Positions 32,901-44,490 are shown, counted from the first letter of the stretch. The stretch: 64,000 nucleotides of DNA from Globodera rostochiensis (GCA_018350325.1 JAEVLN010000011.1:1670449-1734448); one strand, 5' to 3'. The notes: a model not told the origin generated them from the sequence alone. A program made the numbers and translations.

Positions 32901-35168
32901 TATCATGTGTCGTGAACAATTCGTATCCTACTTTAGCGTATCGTAAATATTCGTGAAAACACCCTGCCTGAATTGTTTTATTTTTGTCAAAAAAAAATCC
33001 TTAACAAAAAACAAAATGTTCAGCCCCTCCAGCGTCAACTACACCGGTGCGTTGACTCGAACCTCGACAATGGAAAGCCACGAATTGGAGGAGGCAAATC
33101 GTCGCAATTATTTGATTGTGCCCAGCTACAGCGAGGCCATTCTCCTGGACCCGATGGAACAAAATCGGGAATTTTTGCAGGTGAAATATTGTCGAATTCC
33201 GTTTTAAGTTTACTAAAATAATAAATTATCTTATTTTTAAACATTCATTTTTAAATTTAAACATTAGTAATTGAAATTAGAAAAATTTGAATTTTCTCAG
33301 CCCGCCAATTTGTTTCGTCAAATTTTGTCGTACCCTCGGCGACACGTAACGCCCACTGTGCCCGGCAACGACACGGCCGTCCATTCTACTTACGGTGCCA
33401 TTGTGGATCACCGACACCGTAATTTTAGGGTACGGTACAAAAGGCATCGATGGATAGAAATGAATTTGAAAATATTTATTGGCATTGCATTTTTTAAAGT
33501 TTATTTAGCACAATTTTCAATTTTTTTGAATTTATGAATATGTTGGAAATTTTTTCTTTTAATAAACATTTATGTTTCTTAACTTAACTCGGGATCCCGC
33601 GGGATTGAATTTGGGATCCCGACCAAGCGTTTTTTGAATCGTATGGGAATGATCAGAATTTGGGATTTGAGGATTGGTCTGTCGGGATCGGGATTTTGCC
33701 GGGACCCGGATCCCGAAAACTCCCCTCCCCTCCGGCGTAGATTCAAAAAAATGGCGGTGAAACGACGGCAGCGAATGAGATGGCGATGACGCGCAGCCAA
33801 TCCATCTCATTTTTCAGCGAAGGAACTGAGTTAAATTCATTTTTTTCACCCAATTAAATTAATTTTATATTTTAGCAACTTTTGCACTACGAATAATCGT
33901 CGTCGTCCTCAGCCCAATCACTTGCCGTGCCGGACGAGAACGGCATTTTGCCGCCAACATTATCAACCTCCGCCACTACGTTCCATCACAATTTCCGAAG
34001 GTCAGTTTTGGAGGCGGCGTAATGTGCCAAAAACAACACAAAGGCTACAAAATGCCATACCTATTTCTAGTTTCTATTTTTTATGGCATTTTGAATTGAT
34101 TGGTCGAATAGTGTTTTTCTGCTTAAAGGAATCGATGCGATACCGTCAACTCAGTCAGGACCTTCAAAAGCAACTGCAAATGGTGCAAATATGTTTGATG
34201 CCCTCCGGCAAGTGTTATCGAAAATTAAAATTATTAAAAGATAATTTTTTCAATATTTTAAAGTGCTGTGCCAAAACGCAGTCAACAACAACGCGTTGGC
34301 ACAGATCGGGAACCGTTGTTGGAGTTCGTCAGGACGGATCTGGACCAACTGGAGATGCATAATTTCACCTTCCAACAAATGCCCGCGCCCGATGAACCGC
34401 CACCGCCGTACGAGGTACCAGAGATGTCATCGAGTGAACGTGTTGGGCCCGTTGCCAAGAAATCCTCTCGATTTTCTCCTCGCCTCTGGCTAATACCCTT
34501 TTCCCGGGGAAAAAGGCAAACAACGCCCGGTAACGATCCGGAGTCTTCCAATGTCCGGTTGGGTGCTCTTCCGACTGAGCTACGCTGCCGCCCGATGAAG
34601 CTCGGATAGATCTCGGAGAGGGGGGGGGAGGGGGGAGGGGAGGGGAGGGGAGAGAGGAGGGGAGCACAGTTACAATCGGAAAAACTCCTCTAAAACCCGG
34701 CACGGACGTTCCAAAAGCCGGCAAATGCCTGGTTTCAATTCCTGACCCTGACCCGAGGCTCTTCTCAATTTTGGCCACCCAAATTAGATGGTCTGAATCA
34801 GAGATGGTCGGTCGTCTGATCACGATCGATCGGATCCGTCATCGATTATGCCAAACGATCAATTTCTGACCCTGACCCGAGGCTCTTCACAATTTTAGAT
34901 GGTCTGAATGAGTCGGTCGGTCGTCTGATCGATCATCATTTTGAATCTTTAAAAGGCGCTTTTAAGTCCGTAAAATTAATAATTAATGAAATTTGCATTT
35001 TAAAATTTAAAAAAAATTCAGCTCGCACTTCGCTACTGCTCACCGCTCTACCAGCGGTTGCGTCACTCCGTGCAGTCGCTGTCCTCCACGCTGTTCCAGC
35101 AAAACAGTACGCGCGATTTGCGACAGTACGCCATGGATGGGCCCGCCAGCTCATCCCGACAATGCTAA
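29993..35168 (+). CDS. tmem151: TMEM151-family transmembrane protein
   Basis: Fifteen exons (29993-30034, 30198-30340, 30403-30531, 30870-31016, 31356-31430, 31498-31525, 31761-31919, 32454-32676, 32730-32787, 33024-33180, 33301-33429, 33913-34000, 34129-34207, 34264-34414, 35022-35168) join to 1755 nt (584 aa). Family landmarks appear in order: HWKCLITSLMISICIAHVLY, CSNGYISVISVVLGATFYFI followed by YLSECW, VVWWKSICYHYVRRSR, YRNGDAISTTQVYYERVN, MRFSKGFVFACLQAANEFED, FAENEMRDDYMEV, a membrane pair near WVYWLASLVLCSWPLRLI, VHFQVTKLFGTNYL and LIVPSYSEAILLDP. The C-terminus is polar with a PPPPYE motif. Introns 4 (GC at 31017) and 13 (GCAAGT at 34208) use GC donors. The exon 12 start is the least certain. 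Introns 7 and 14 contain tRNA-like sequences. TMEM151 proteins are multipass membrane proteins of unclear function. Confidence 0.9.
32322..32412 (+). tRNA. tRNA-like sequence in intron 7 of the TMEM151 gene
   Basis: It folds as a tRNA: acceptor GCCCCGG/CCGGGGC (7 bp), D arm GCTC...GAGC with AGTTGGTA, T arm GTAGG-TTCGATT-CCTGC, variable region AGGTC and an A-box/B-box pair (TAGCTCAGTTGG, GGTTCGATTCC). The anticodon stem TTGGT/ACCGA encloses 24 nt, so an intron of about 17 nt would be needed. The position normally T33 reads C, so the anticodon (TGG by position) is doubtful. It may be a real intron-containing tRNA, a pseudogene or a SINE head. Confidence 0.55.
34525..34593 (-). tRNA. Degenerate tRNA-like sequence in intron 14 of the TMEM151 gene
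   Basis: On the minus strand GCGTAGCTCAGTCGGAAGAGC gives an A-box-like D arm. CCAA-CCGGACA-TTGG makes a 4-bp, 7-nt anticodon-like hairpin, and CCGG-ATCGTTA-CCGG makes a T-arm-like hairpin. The acceptor ends do not pair. Probably a tRNA pseudogene or tRNA-derived SINE. Confidence 0.4.
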
Positions 35169-36450
35169 AAATTATGAAAATTGGCGAAAAAAGTCGTAAA
35201 ATATTCATCGAAAATAATACAATATATTATTTTGGATTTTTAATCATTATATATTTTGAGTTTTTTGATAAAAATTTTTTTAACATTTTTCTTTTTAAAT
35301 AATTTTCTAAAATTATTGTTGCGTTAAGATACTTTTGATCCCCCAATCGATTGCTTTTCCCTCCCTCCCCCCCCCCCCGCTTTTTCACTTCTGCGACAAT
35401 TACAATAATATTGTTGACATTCGAATGTTATTCCCTTTCTTCCCCAATCACAAACATTTCTTTGGCGGTTCTATTGCCCAGGCCTTTGGCATCCATTTTT
35501 GTTGGGCCAATCTTTCGCCACATATTTTTTTCAAAATGATTTGCTCCCAATTTGGAGCCCGGATGATCGAGATTCTCGTCGAGTCGATCGACTTAATTTT
35601 TCCAACATTTTCGAGATTCAATTTTCAGTTATCTCGAGCGAATCTCGATCGATAAAATTTTTCGGTTCTCGATCGAAATCTTGGCCGGTTCTCAAGTCCG
35701 GGCTTGTCATACATTATCTTTAAAGAAAAAATTTTTTAAACTGAATATTGTGAATATTTCAAACAACATTAAAATAAATATTTAAAAAATAACTTTTTTT
35801 TTAAAATTCATTTGAAAAAGAATTCGTTTAAAATTTCCGTCCATCCCAGACCTCCAACTTCTTCTGTGTGTTGTTTGTCCCCCCATCCATTCCTTGATTT
35901 CAGCAACAAGCACAAAATATTGTTTACATTTGAATATTATTCCCTGGCCACCGGAGACAAATAAATTGGACTCAAAAGAGTGGAAAGCAAATTCCATTCC
36001 AATTCCGCACATAAAATTATTCTTCCCCCACACATTACAAACATTTCTACGGATCATTGCCGGGACTTTGGAATCCCGAAGCGGGACATTACCGTCTCAG
36101 GAACGTTTTTTCAAGGCTGACCAATCTTCATAATGTTTATATCATTCGAAAGGATGCAATAAGAAGAAGCTATGCTTAAGCATTCGAAAAGAATTGGATA
36201 AAATTGAACAAAGTTATGACCATAAAACAATAAAAGCCCGATTTTTACACTTTTTCATTTATAACTTTTTAATAGTGCATCGAACCGGTTCGTTGTTACT
36301 GTCTTGAAAAAAAGTTGCGAGCTTCTAAACGTTCCTGGGACAGTAGTGACCCCCCACCCTTGGAATTCACCTTTTTGTTATGATTTCTCGAGCATAAATA
36401 CCCATTTAAATGTAAATTCACATGACTTTCAGCATTGGTAACGCTATAAA
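35169..36450. other. Region upstream of MSDN copy 6, with two decayed 5' blocks
   Basis: No gene is visible. 35335-35530 and 35830-36075 are decayed MSDN-type 5' flanks (CCCCAATCGATTGCTTTCC-like, CACATTACAAACATTTCTAC, GGATCATTGCC). 35549-35705 is a palindrome cluster around GATCGAGATTCTCGTCG and TCTCGATCGA. The immediate 5' block of copy 6 (CTCGAGCATAAATACCCATT, acceptor AG 36431-36432) is separated from its distal half by about 290 bp of unrelated DNA. Confidence 0.55.
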
Positions 36451-37762
36451 ATGTCAGACAACACAAGCGAATCGGAGCAGCAACAGCAAATGGAGGAAAA
36501 GTGAGTTTGAACGGCACCGGGAAGGGTCCAGCGTTAAAGCTTTACTCTAATGAGTCAAATTAAAAGCCATAAATCACAAATTTCAGTTTTATTTGTGACG
36601 AAATTTGGCACGGAGTCTTCGCTTTTCTTGACCCATTTGAGCTCGGACTGAAAATGGCACTGATCAGTGATCGATTGGACGTTTTGGTGGACGTCCATTT
36701 CAAGTCGAAGGAATGGTCGTTGGGTTGGCTGAGAATTCGTCGCGGAGGAAATGGCGCAGAAATTGCCAGAAGTTCTGGTGAACGGCTTCCAATTCCTCAA
36801 GGACCGCCTCCAGGCAAAGTGATCGGCTTCAAACGCATTGAAATCCGGTCTCGTTTCCTTTCAAAAAATTCCTGATTTAAAATTTTCAGTTACATTGACA
36901 AAACCGTCATCGAATTTCTTGAACGCCTTCGCCATCTTTTCGACACTTATGGGGCAATTGTTTTTATTAATACTTCTTACAAAAGCCATTGCTGGAAAAT
37001 TATTTGGCAAAATATTTGGCCTTTGATCAATGACAACATTTGTGGCTTTCTTTCGGCGCCCTCTCGATTCAACCGTTTGCGACGATTCTCTCCGGCGATT
37101 CTTCGCAATTGCACAAATCTCCGATCGATCTCCTTTGAACGTTTCCCCGAATTCCCGGCCGAAGACAACGCCGAGGCTTCTTATGGTCAAGCCTTGGCCA
37201 AATGGTTGCTCACCCCCCGCGGGGATGGCCTTCCGAAAATGCTTTATTGTGATTGTGATCGGGCGGAAAAAATGGGAGGACTCAAATGGGTAATTTATTA
37301 GTCTTATAATCATTTGAGAGTAATTATTCCCTTCGTTTAGGCCTTCGTCAATGCTTCTGAGCCGGTCAATTTCATCATCCATTTACAATCATTCAAAGAT
37401 GGCACTGAACCATTTGAACTGAAGAACGCTTTGACGGGGGAGCGTTTGACATTGCGATGCTTCAACGAAGACAATTGGCTGTTGGTGCGTTGTCCAATTG
37501 GGCGAGAAGAGGACAAATGGGCCAATTGGGAGAAGGAGACAATTGCATTGAATTGGTACCGTCAATGGAATCGCATCACCATAAACGTCGAAGACGGGGA
37601 CATCGGCGATGGGTACGGAAGGGGGGGGGGGTATTAAATAGTCTCAAAGTTTCCCCTCCCATCGTTAAAATTTTTATTTGTTTTAGGATGGTTAACGCAA
37701 AAATGAAGCGTATCGCCACCGATCACTCCGCACGAGAAGAGGTCATAAGAATGAATGAATGA
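36451..37762 (+). CDS. MSDN-family F-box-like protein, copy 6 (intact, altered C-terminal tail)
   Basis: Exons 36451-36500, 36587-36847, 36890-37289, 37341-37612 and 37687-37762 join to 1059 nt (352 aa). The F-box-like segment is [20 protein letters not shown]. The middle domain keeps [10 protein letters not shown], and exon 4 keeps [20 protein letters not shown]. Exon 4 begins AFVNASEP rather than SFVNASEP. Exon 5 has lost the usual GPSEP ending and runs on to [17 protein letters not shown]. Introns 1 (86 bp) and 2-4 are short and free of transposons, making this the most compact copy. Confidence 0.8.
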
Positions 37763-38622
37763 ATGGGGTCAAAGATCCCCGCGTCGCATAAAAATCCCAA
37801 AAATGGGCACCACAATTTGTTATGTCCACAAACTGCAAATCTAATAGATTTATTCATATTGTTTCAATTAAAATATTTATAAAAGTGGGGTCTAAAATAT
37901 AAGCAAAATTTAACAAAACCAAACAAAAAAATTTGGCTTAAATATTTTGGCCTCTCTCCGATTTGTACTCAACCGGCGGCCCACTCTTGCCATCCTTGTT
38001 GTCCCCAAGGGCTTATTCCCGTTGTTTACATCTCTCCGGGGGCCGGGGTCCACTCCCTCCCCCCCCCCTCCTCCACCGTACCCTCCCGCCCCCTCGGGGT
38101 TCATTTCGCTGTACTCTCTAGTCGCCCTGCCCTCACCATTTGATCATGTCCCGTTGCCGCGAGCGCCCGTTACGTCCTTTGTGTCGTCCCCTCCCCCCAT
38201 CCAATTCATTCTTTGATTTCATCACTTGTGCGACAAGCGAGTGTTTGTTGACATTTAAATATTATTCCATGGCCATGGGCAACCACAAAATCAATAATTA
38301 TCAGCATGGGCCCCTTGCTCGTCTTCGGCCTTAACCCGGGTTATTTGACCCGCATTTAAATACATAAAATGAATGTATCGGCAAAGTTTAACTTATGTAT
38401 TTAAATTAAGTTTAAACAAAGTTTAACTTATGTATTTAAATTGAGTTTAAAATCATCTCAAATTATCGAGCAATTAACATATTTGTTTTTGTTGATCTCA
38501 AAAACAATTACATTCCAATTCCAAATAATCATTCTTCCCCCATCACAAATCGGCCAAATAAATTGTCTTAAATCTAAAATCACGTGATTTTTAGAATTAA
38601 TTGTTTATCGAATATTTTAAAA
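37763..38622. other. Spacer between MSDN copies 6 and 7
   Basis: No gene. 38380-38455 has tandem copies of a motif around TTTAACTTATGTATTTAAAT. 38525-38622 holds the proximal conserved upstream block of copy 7 (CATCACAAATCGGCC, TCTAAAATCACGTGATTTTT, AG at 38593-38594). Confidence 0.5.
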
Positions 38623-41600
38623 ATGTCGGACAATGAAAGCGAATCGGAGCAGCAACAGCAAATGGAGAAAATGTGAGTTTATTTCTTTTTTTGTTGGGTC
38701 CAAGTTTCTGGGCTCTACTTTTTAGTGCCAATAAAAACGCCTTACTGAAGATTGACATTTTTCTGGACCAAAAATTGATAAATTGCTTTTAATATTTGGT
38801 AAACCGCCGGGGACGACCAGGTATAAGATCGGGGGAACTGGAGAAGGAACAGAACCGGGAAGGGCCCAGAATCGAAGCCTTACTCTAATGAATCAAACCA
38901 AAAGCCATATATTCCAATTTCAGTTTCATTTGTGACGACATTTGGCTCGAAGTCTTTGCTTTTCTTGACCCTTTTGAGCTCGGACTGAAAATGGCGCTGA
39001 TCAGTGATCGATTGGACGTTTTGGTGGACGTCCATTTAAAATTGAGGAAATGGTCGTTGGGTTCGATGGTAATTGTTCGCGCAATCGAAAGGAATGGCGC
39101 ACAAATTGTCAAACTCTCTGGTGAACGGCTGCCAATTCCTCAAGGACCGCCTCAAGGCAAAGTGATCGGCTTCAAATGCATTGTGATCAGGTCGCTTCCT
39201 CCTTAGAAAATATACAAAATTAAAGATTTTTGGACTTTGAGTTACGTCGACCAAACCGTTATCGAATTCCTTCAACGCATTCGCCGTTTTTTTGAGTCTT
39301 CCGAGGCCACTGTTTGTATTACGACCCTCGAAAACCAAAGCCGCAGTTGGGAAATTATTTGGCAAAATATTTGGCCTTTGGTCAATGACAAAATTTGCGG
39401 CTTTCCTTTGGACTCCGAGCTCGACTGTTTGCGACAATTCTCTCCAACGATTCTTCGCAATTGCCCAAATCTCCGATCGATCGAATCCTCTGGACTTTTC
39501 CCCGAATTTCCGGCCGAAGACAACGCCGGCGCTTCTTCTCACCAAGCCTTGGCCAAATGGTTAATCACTCCCCGTGGAGATGGTCTTCCGAAGATGCTTA
39601 GTTGTGGTTTTTATTCGGCACGAATGGAAGCACTCAAATGGGTCATTTCTCCTCTTTTGTATAAAGTTGGTCGGGACCAAGTTTTTAGGGAACTTTTAGT
39701 GGCAAATGCCACTACCTATTTTGGGCCACTTTTTTTTGACATTTTTCACACCTGCCACATTTTTGAACTGTGTAATTTTCTTATTTGAGGCAAAAATAAG
39801 AAATTTTTGGTTGTAAATCTGTTAGCAAATTGGGTCAGAAATTCAAAATTTTTTCGGCGGCGTTTATCGGCACCGCCGACCCACCCACCTCCCATCAAAA
39901 AATCCCATCCTTGTATTTAGGGGTGTACTTTTCCCCCGGTTAGTCTCGACCGGGACTGGATCTGGGACTCAGCTTTTTCAAAAATTGGAAATTTCCCGAC
40001 CAGTCCTGGTCGGGAGCCCGGTCCCGACCAAGTCTAATAGTAGAGACCGGATTTATATGCTCCAAAAACGGCAAAAATATGGCAAAAATTCCGAAATGTG
40101 CACTAAATCAGGGGGTGCCAACAAAAATTTTGCGAAATAAGGACAATTTACAAAATGTTTAAAAATGCAATAAATTTGCATGAAATGTGAACCATATTTC
40201 CCAAAGTTTTTAAAAAGGCCGTATTTTTTGAAGCTTTTTTAAGAATGGGAGGGGTCAGCGGTGCCGATAGGCACCACCGGAAAAATTTACAAGGTTTATT
40301 AAAAAATTGCTTCAAATTAACGTAAAAATGGTCAGGAGTTACGAAATTTTGAATAAAACTCGAAAAATGGAACGAAATTTGATTCAAAAGATGATCCAAA
40401 ATTATGCCCAACCTTCAAAATTCGACTAAATTCAGCAACACTTTTCCGAAGCCCGAAAATAAGGACGGCCTCAAATACGGACATTTTTAATTTGTAAGAT
40501 TAGGCGACCCTTCAAATAAGGGACAAGTCTTATAAATACGGACAGTTGGCACCCCTGTACTAAATATGCCGAAATATATTGAAATATATAATTTCAACCT
40601 CGTCAAAAAAAGCTCAAACCAACGCAAAAAGGCTATTTTTGTGCTATATTCATCAGAATATTAAGCATAAAAATCCGATCTCTAATAATCAGTGAGAGTA
40701 ATTTTATTCTTTTTTTTAGTCATTTGTCGATGATTCTGAGCCGGCCATTTTCATCATCCGCCTGCGTTCATCTTCTGGCTTTGAACCATTTGAGCTGACG
40801 AACAATTTGACGCGGGAGCGATTGACATTTCGATTCATCGGAGGCTATGGGCTGTTGGTGCGTTGTCCAATTGGGCGAGAAGAGGACAAATGGACTAATT
40901 GGGAGAGGGAGGCAATTCAGTGGCAATGGAACAGTCAATGGAATTGCATCGGCATTCGCTTCGAAGACAATGACATCGGCGACGGGTACGGCCCAGCAGG
41001 GCTGGACGATCATGGTCACGGATTTTTCGAAGAAATAAAAATTTATCGAAACAAATATTTGGGAATTATATTTTATATTCGATTTGAACGACAACATTCT
41101 TTTCCACTGTTTCTCACCCGAAATATAACTTGTGTTGTTGGGATTTAGTGAAAAGAGTAAAAGAAGACGGACGATTCGTTCTCTTTTCAAAAGTTTTTTC
41201 ATTATCAAATCTAACCAAATCAAACATTTTCGATATCATTCGAAAGCTTACAACTAGTCGAAGCTTTCAAAAAAAGCTAAGCTTTTGGCCAAATTTCAAA
41301 AAAGTTATGGCCAGAAAAAGCTTTTTTGGCCACAATTGTCCATATGTTTTGAGATTTGGCCAAAAGCTTAGCTTTTTTTGAAAGCTTCTACTAATTGTAA
41401 GCTTTCGAATGATATCGAAAATGTTTGATTTGGTTGGCTCGTCCTCCATCCCTTTTTAGCGCTTATAAATGGTTTTGTTATTTTCAGAATGATTGGTGCA
41501 AACGAAGGCCAATGGATGGAGGGATTTGATAGAAGAAATTCAATGAGAGAAGAAAATATACTTTTTCTGTGTGAATATAAAAAAGCTCTTAGGTTGGCCG

Positions 41601-41659
41601 AAAATTGGTCTAAAAAGCTTTTTGTTTTTCAAAATTTGATGTTTTTTCATCACAAATAA
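38623..41659 (+). CDS. MSDN-family F-box-like protein, copy 7 (intact, extended C-terminus)
   Basis: Exons 38623-38672, 38924-39190, 39242-39641, 40720-40985 and 41488-41659 join to 1155 nt (384 aa). The F-box-like segment is [35 protein letters not shown] and [10 protein letters not shown] are intact. Intron 3 is 1.1 kb because it holds nested hAT-like elements (40041-40684 and 40109-40557). Intron 4 contains a foldback element. In exon 5 a deletion removed the SEP ending and its stop, so the frame runs through former 3' flank for about 40 more codons (KALRLAENWSKKLFVFQNLM). That flank is duplicated after copy 10. Confidence 0.75.
39905..40040. repeat. TAGGGGTGTA-type palindrome-rich repeat in intron 3 of MSDN copy 7
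   Basis: It begins with ATCCCATCCTTGTATTTAGGGGTGTAC, a variant of the recurrent TTTAGGGGTGTA motif. CCGGGACTGGATCTGGGAC and GACCAGTCCTGGTCGGGAG palindromic units follow, and it ends CCGACCAAGTCTAA. Similar layout to 6368-6515 and 11790-11912. Confidence 0.6.
40041..40684. mobile_element. Outer TAGAGACCGG-type hAT-like element, interrupted by a nested one
   Basis: It begins TAGAGACCGGATTTATATGC and ends AAAAATCCGATCTCTA, an inverted pair. Flanking 8-mers TCTAATAG and ATAATCAG are alike only with an indel, suggesting an old insertion. It is split by the element at 40109-40557. Confidence 0.6.
40101..40565. mobile_element. Nested hAT-like MITE (CAGGG type) with near-exact 8-bp duplication
   Basis: The body 40109-40557 begins CAGGGGGTGCCAAC and ends GTTGGCACCCCTG, a near-perfect 13-bp TIR. 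Flanks are CACTAAAT (40101-40108) and TACTAAAT (40558-40565), 7 of 8 matching. It carries the GC-rich module GTCAGCGGTGCCGATAGGCA seen in other elements here. Confidence 0.85.
41213..41435. mobile_element. Foldback element with arms of about 85 bp, in intron 4 of MSDN copy 7
   Basis: The left arm (41213-41298, starting AACCAAATCAAACATTTTCG) and right arm (about 41352-41435, ending TTTGATTTGGTT) are inverted copies, with a loop of about 55 bp. Both arms contain GAAAGCTTxxAACTAxTxGAAG and AAGCTAAGCTTTTGGCC. No TSD was identified. Confidence 0.8.
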
Positions 41660-42240
41660 AATTTGAAATTTTTTGTTATTAATTTTTTGTCAAATGAAGT
41701 GGTGGGCTCATTTCTTAATTGTTGTTGGGCACATTTTTCGATGACCAGGGCCAATGAATGCTGCTTAGTTTATGCTTACAAATTAGGCTTGTTTAGGCCT
41801 AGGCTCCAAGTGGTCCGTAAGAAACTGTCATACTTGGAGTTGTGAATAAAAGTTTCGTGGATACGTTTTTAAATCTCTTTAAAAATCGGCTTTTTCCAAA
41901 TTGCTCCTCCCCAATTGTTGAATTTATTTTTGTTTTGCAACATTTACGTGTATTTGTATTGAACGGGATGAATAATCAATTAGATTTGAACTTTGGACTA
42001 GCAATTGTGGTATCGCAAACACAATCGGCGGCGAGCGGACCAGTCTGATCAGTGATCACATTCGGCGGCGGGCGGATCGTAAATTACCGTGTACATCCGT
42101 GTATCGTATTTTGAGGAAACGATACCGACAGCCGCCTTGCTACACACTTTGAATGAAACGGCAGTCCATTCTACCTACGGTGCCAGTGTGGATCACCGAC
42201 ACTGTAATTTTAGGGTATGGTACACGTTTTAACTTGCACA
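41660..42240. other. 3' flank of MSDN copy 7, duplicated after copy 10
   Basis: 41690-41770 (TTGTTGTTGGGCACATTTTT, GGGCCAATGAATGCTGCTTA) matches 52025-52120. 42025-42055 (AATCGGCGGCGAGCGGACCA) matches 52142-52180. Copies 7 and 10 therefore share flanks and probably arose by a segmental duplication that included them. Confidence 0.6.
42157..42226 (+). pseudogene. Ectopic fragment of TMEM151 exon 11 with its donor site
   Basis: ACGGCAGTCCATTCTACCTA through CACTGTAATTTTAGGGTATG matches 33371-33435 (end of exon 11 and its donor), with about six substitutions. The match includes the intron boundary, so this is a DNA-level copy rather than a processed transcript. A Helitron-like terminus starts about 10 bp downstream. 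Confidence 0.85.
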
Positions 42241-42290
42241 TATCTATATATAAAAAGTTGAATGTGTGTTTGTTTGTTTGTTTGTCCTGA
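42239..42290 (+). mobile_element. Possible Helitron-like terminus
   Basis: ATCTATATATAAAAAG is followed by GTGTTTGTTTGTTTGTTTGT and CCTGACGTGG. This layout (TCTATATATA, then TTTG repeats, then TCC) resembles the start of many animal Helitron/Helentron elements. No matching other end or replicase was found here. Confidence 0.35.
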
Positions 42291-42493
42291 CGTGGTTGGG
42301 GATTTGAATTAGAGGGGAATTTCGCGTAAAAATAAATGTTTGAATTTCAGTACTAAAGAAGTGAAGAAGGGCAGACGAAAGATTTCAAAGAAACAGTGTG
42401 GCAAGTGAAGAGACTTTTGCCGGAGAAAGAGAGGAATGAGACGATGGGGGGAGAGATTGGGGATTGGTAAAGAAAAAATAAGTGGTTCAACCA

Positions 42494-42566
42494 GTCGAGT
42501 CCGTAGTGTAGTGGATAAGCGCGTTATCCTGCACTGTTTAATGTGTGGGTTCAATTCCTGAACATT
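42494..42566 (+). other. tRNA-derived sequence (pseudogene or SINE head)
   Basis: GTCCGTAGTGTAGTGGATAA resembles an A box/D arm, and GTGGGTTCAATTCCTGAAC a B box, about 40 nt apart. The acceptor stem does not close. It is followed by an A-rich stretch, as in tRNA-derived SINEs. Confidence 0.4.
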
Positions 42567-42654
42567 AAAACAATTTTTTCAATTATTTAATATTAAACTA
42601 AAAATTTTTTAATAGCTTTTTTTATTAAAAAAACAAAATAATAAAATTTTTAAA

Positions 42655-44490
42655 GTAAATGATTTTTGTTAAAACCTTTAAACAAAGGGAGAAAGTCAAA
42701 ATGCCAAAGGGAAAAGTCAAGTTGGGTAAATGCCAAGCGGAAAAGCTAAAATTGGGAAAAACGCCAAGGGGGAAAAGTGCCAGAAAAAGAAACGTGCCAA
42801 CAAGTGCAAATGCCAGCAGTGAAAAATGCCAAAAAGAAAAGTGCTAAAAAGTAAAACTGCCAAGGAGAAATGCCAAAAGCGGGAAAAATGCCTTGGGAAT
42901 GGAAAATCACGAGAGAAAAGTGCCATAAGATAATTTGTCGAAGGCTCCCATTTTGGGGTCCGTTAATCATAGCTCCCATTTTGGGGTCCGTTAATCATAG
43001 CTCCCATTTTGGGGTCCGTTAATCATAAGGAAATAAGGATTTTCAAAAAGAAAAAAGTGCCAAAAGGTGAAAAGCCAAGGAGAAAAGGTAAAAAGGAAGA
43101 AAATGCCAAGAGGGAACAGTGCCAGACGGGAAAATTAAGAGATGAAAGTGCCATAAGATGAAATGCCAGGAGGCAACAGTGCCAAAAGGGAAAATCAAGA
43201 GGGGAAAATGCCATAAGATGAAGATGCCTAAAGGATAAAGTGCCAAAAGGCGCGGGGGAAAAGAGAGAAAATGCCAAGAGGAAAAAGTGCCAAGCAGCAA
43301 AAGTGCCAAAAGGCAAAATGCCTAAAGGGAAAAGTACCCAAAGGGGAAACAGTAAAAAGGAAGAAAATAAAATGCCAAGAGGCAACAGTGCCAAAAGGGA
43401 AAATCAAGAGGGGAAAATGCCATAAGATGAAGATGCCTAAAGGATAAAGTGCCAAAAGGCGCGGGGGAAAAGAGAGAAAATGACAAGAAGAATAGTGCCA
43501 AGAGAAAAAAGTGCCAAGCGGCAAAAGTGCCAAAAGGCATAATGCCAAAAGGGAAAAGTGCCCAAAGGGGAAAAGGTAAAAAGGGAGAAAATGCCAAGAG
43601 GAATAGTGCCAAGAGGAAAAACTGCCAAAAGGTGAAGTGCCACGGGGGAAAAGCCAAAAGCCGAGAAAATGCCAAAGGGGGGAAAATGCCAAAAGCAGAA
43701 AAGTGAGATGGGGGAATGTGCCAAACGTGGGTAAAGCCAAAAGTTGGAAAATGTCAAAAGGTTAAAACGCCAAGAGGAAAAAGTGCCAAAAGGCAAAATG
43801 CCAAAAGGGAAAAGTGCCAAAAGGTGAAATGCCACGGGGGAAAAGCCAAAAGCCGAGAAAATGCCAAAGGGGGAAAGTGCCAAAAGGCGCGGGGGAAAAG
43901 AGAGAAAATGCCAAGAAGAATAGTGCCAAGAGAAAAAAGTGCCAAGCGGCAAAAGTGCCAAAAGGCATAATGCCAAAAGGGAAAAGTGCCCAAAGGGGAA
44001 AAGGTAAAAAGGGAGAAAATGCCAAGAGGAATAGTGCCAAGAGGAAAAACTGCCAAAAGGTGAAGTGCCACGGGGGAAAAGCCAAAAGCCGAGAAAATGC
44101 CAAAGGGGGAAAGTGCCAAAAGGCGCGGGGGAAAAGAGAGAAAATGCCAAGAAGAATAGTGCCAAGAGAAAAAAGTGCCAAGCGGCAAAAGTGCCAAAAG
44201 GCATAATGCCAAAAGGGAAAAGTGCCCAAAGGGGAAAAGGTAAAAAGGGAGAAAATGCCAAGAGGAATAGTGCCAAGAGGAAAAACTGCCAAAAGGTGAA
44301 GTGCCACGGGGGAAAAGCCAAAAGCCGAGAAAATGCCAAAGGGGGGAAAGTGCCAAAAGCAGAAAAGTGAGATGGGGGAATGTGCCAAAAGTGGGTAAAG
44401 CCAAAAGTTGGAAAATGTCAAAAGGTTAAAACGCCAAGAGGAAAAGTGCCAAAAGCGGAAAAATGTCAAAAGAAGAAAATTCCAATGATA
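42655..44490. repeat. 1.8-kb AAGTGCCAAAAGGG-type minisatellite with a higher-order unit
   Basis: The block is built of degenerate 12-15-bp units of the form (A)GTGCCAAAAGGGAAA. At 43829-44300 a unit of about 236 bp, starting GCCACGGGGGAAAAGCC, is repeated almost exactly (43829 and 44065). 42945-43028 contains three copies of a different 28-bp unit, CTCCCATTTTGGGG plus TCCGTTAATCATAG. Long open stretches on both strands (Ala/Phe/Leu/His-rich, or Lys-rich) follow from the repeat and are not called genes. Confidence 0.95.

Noticed and set aside
42659..44469. Long open frames (up to 300 codons) on both strands of the GTGCCAAAAGGG block
   Set aside because: They follow from a repeat without stop codons. 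They contain only Phe/Leu/His/Ser/Ala or Lys/Gly runs, with no domain, splice pattern or start context.
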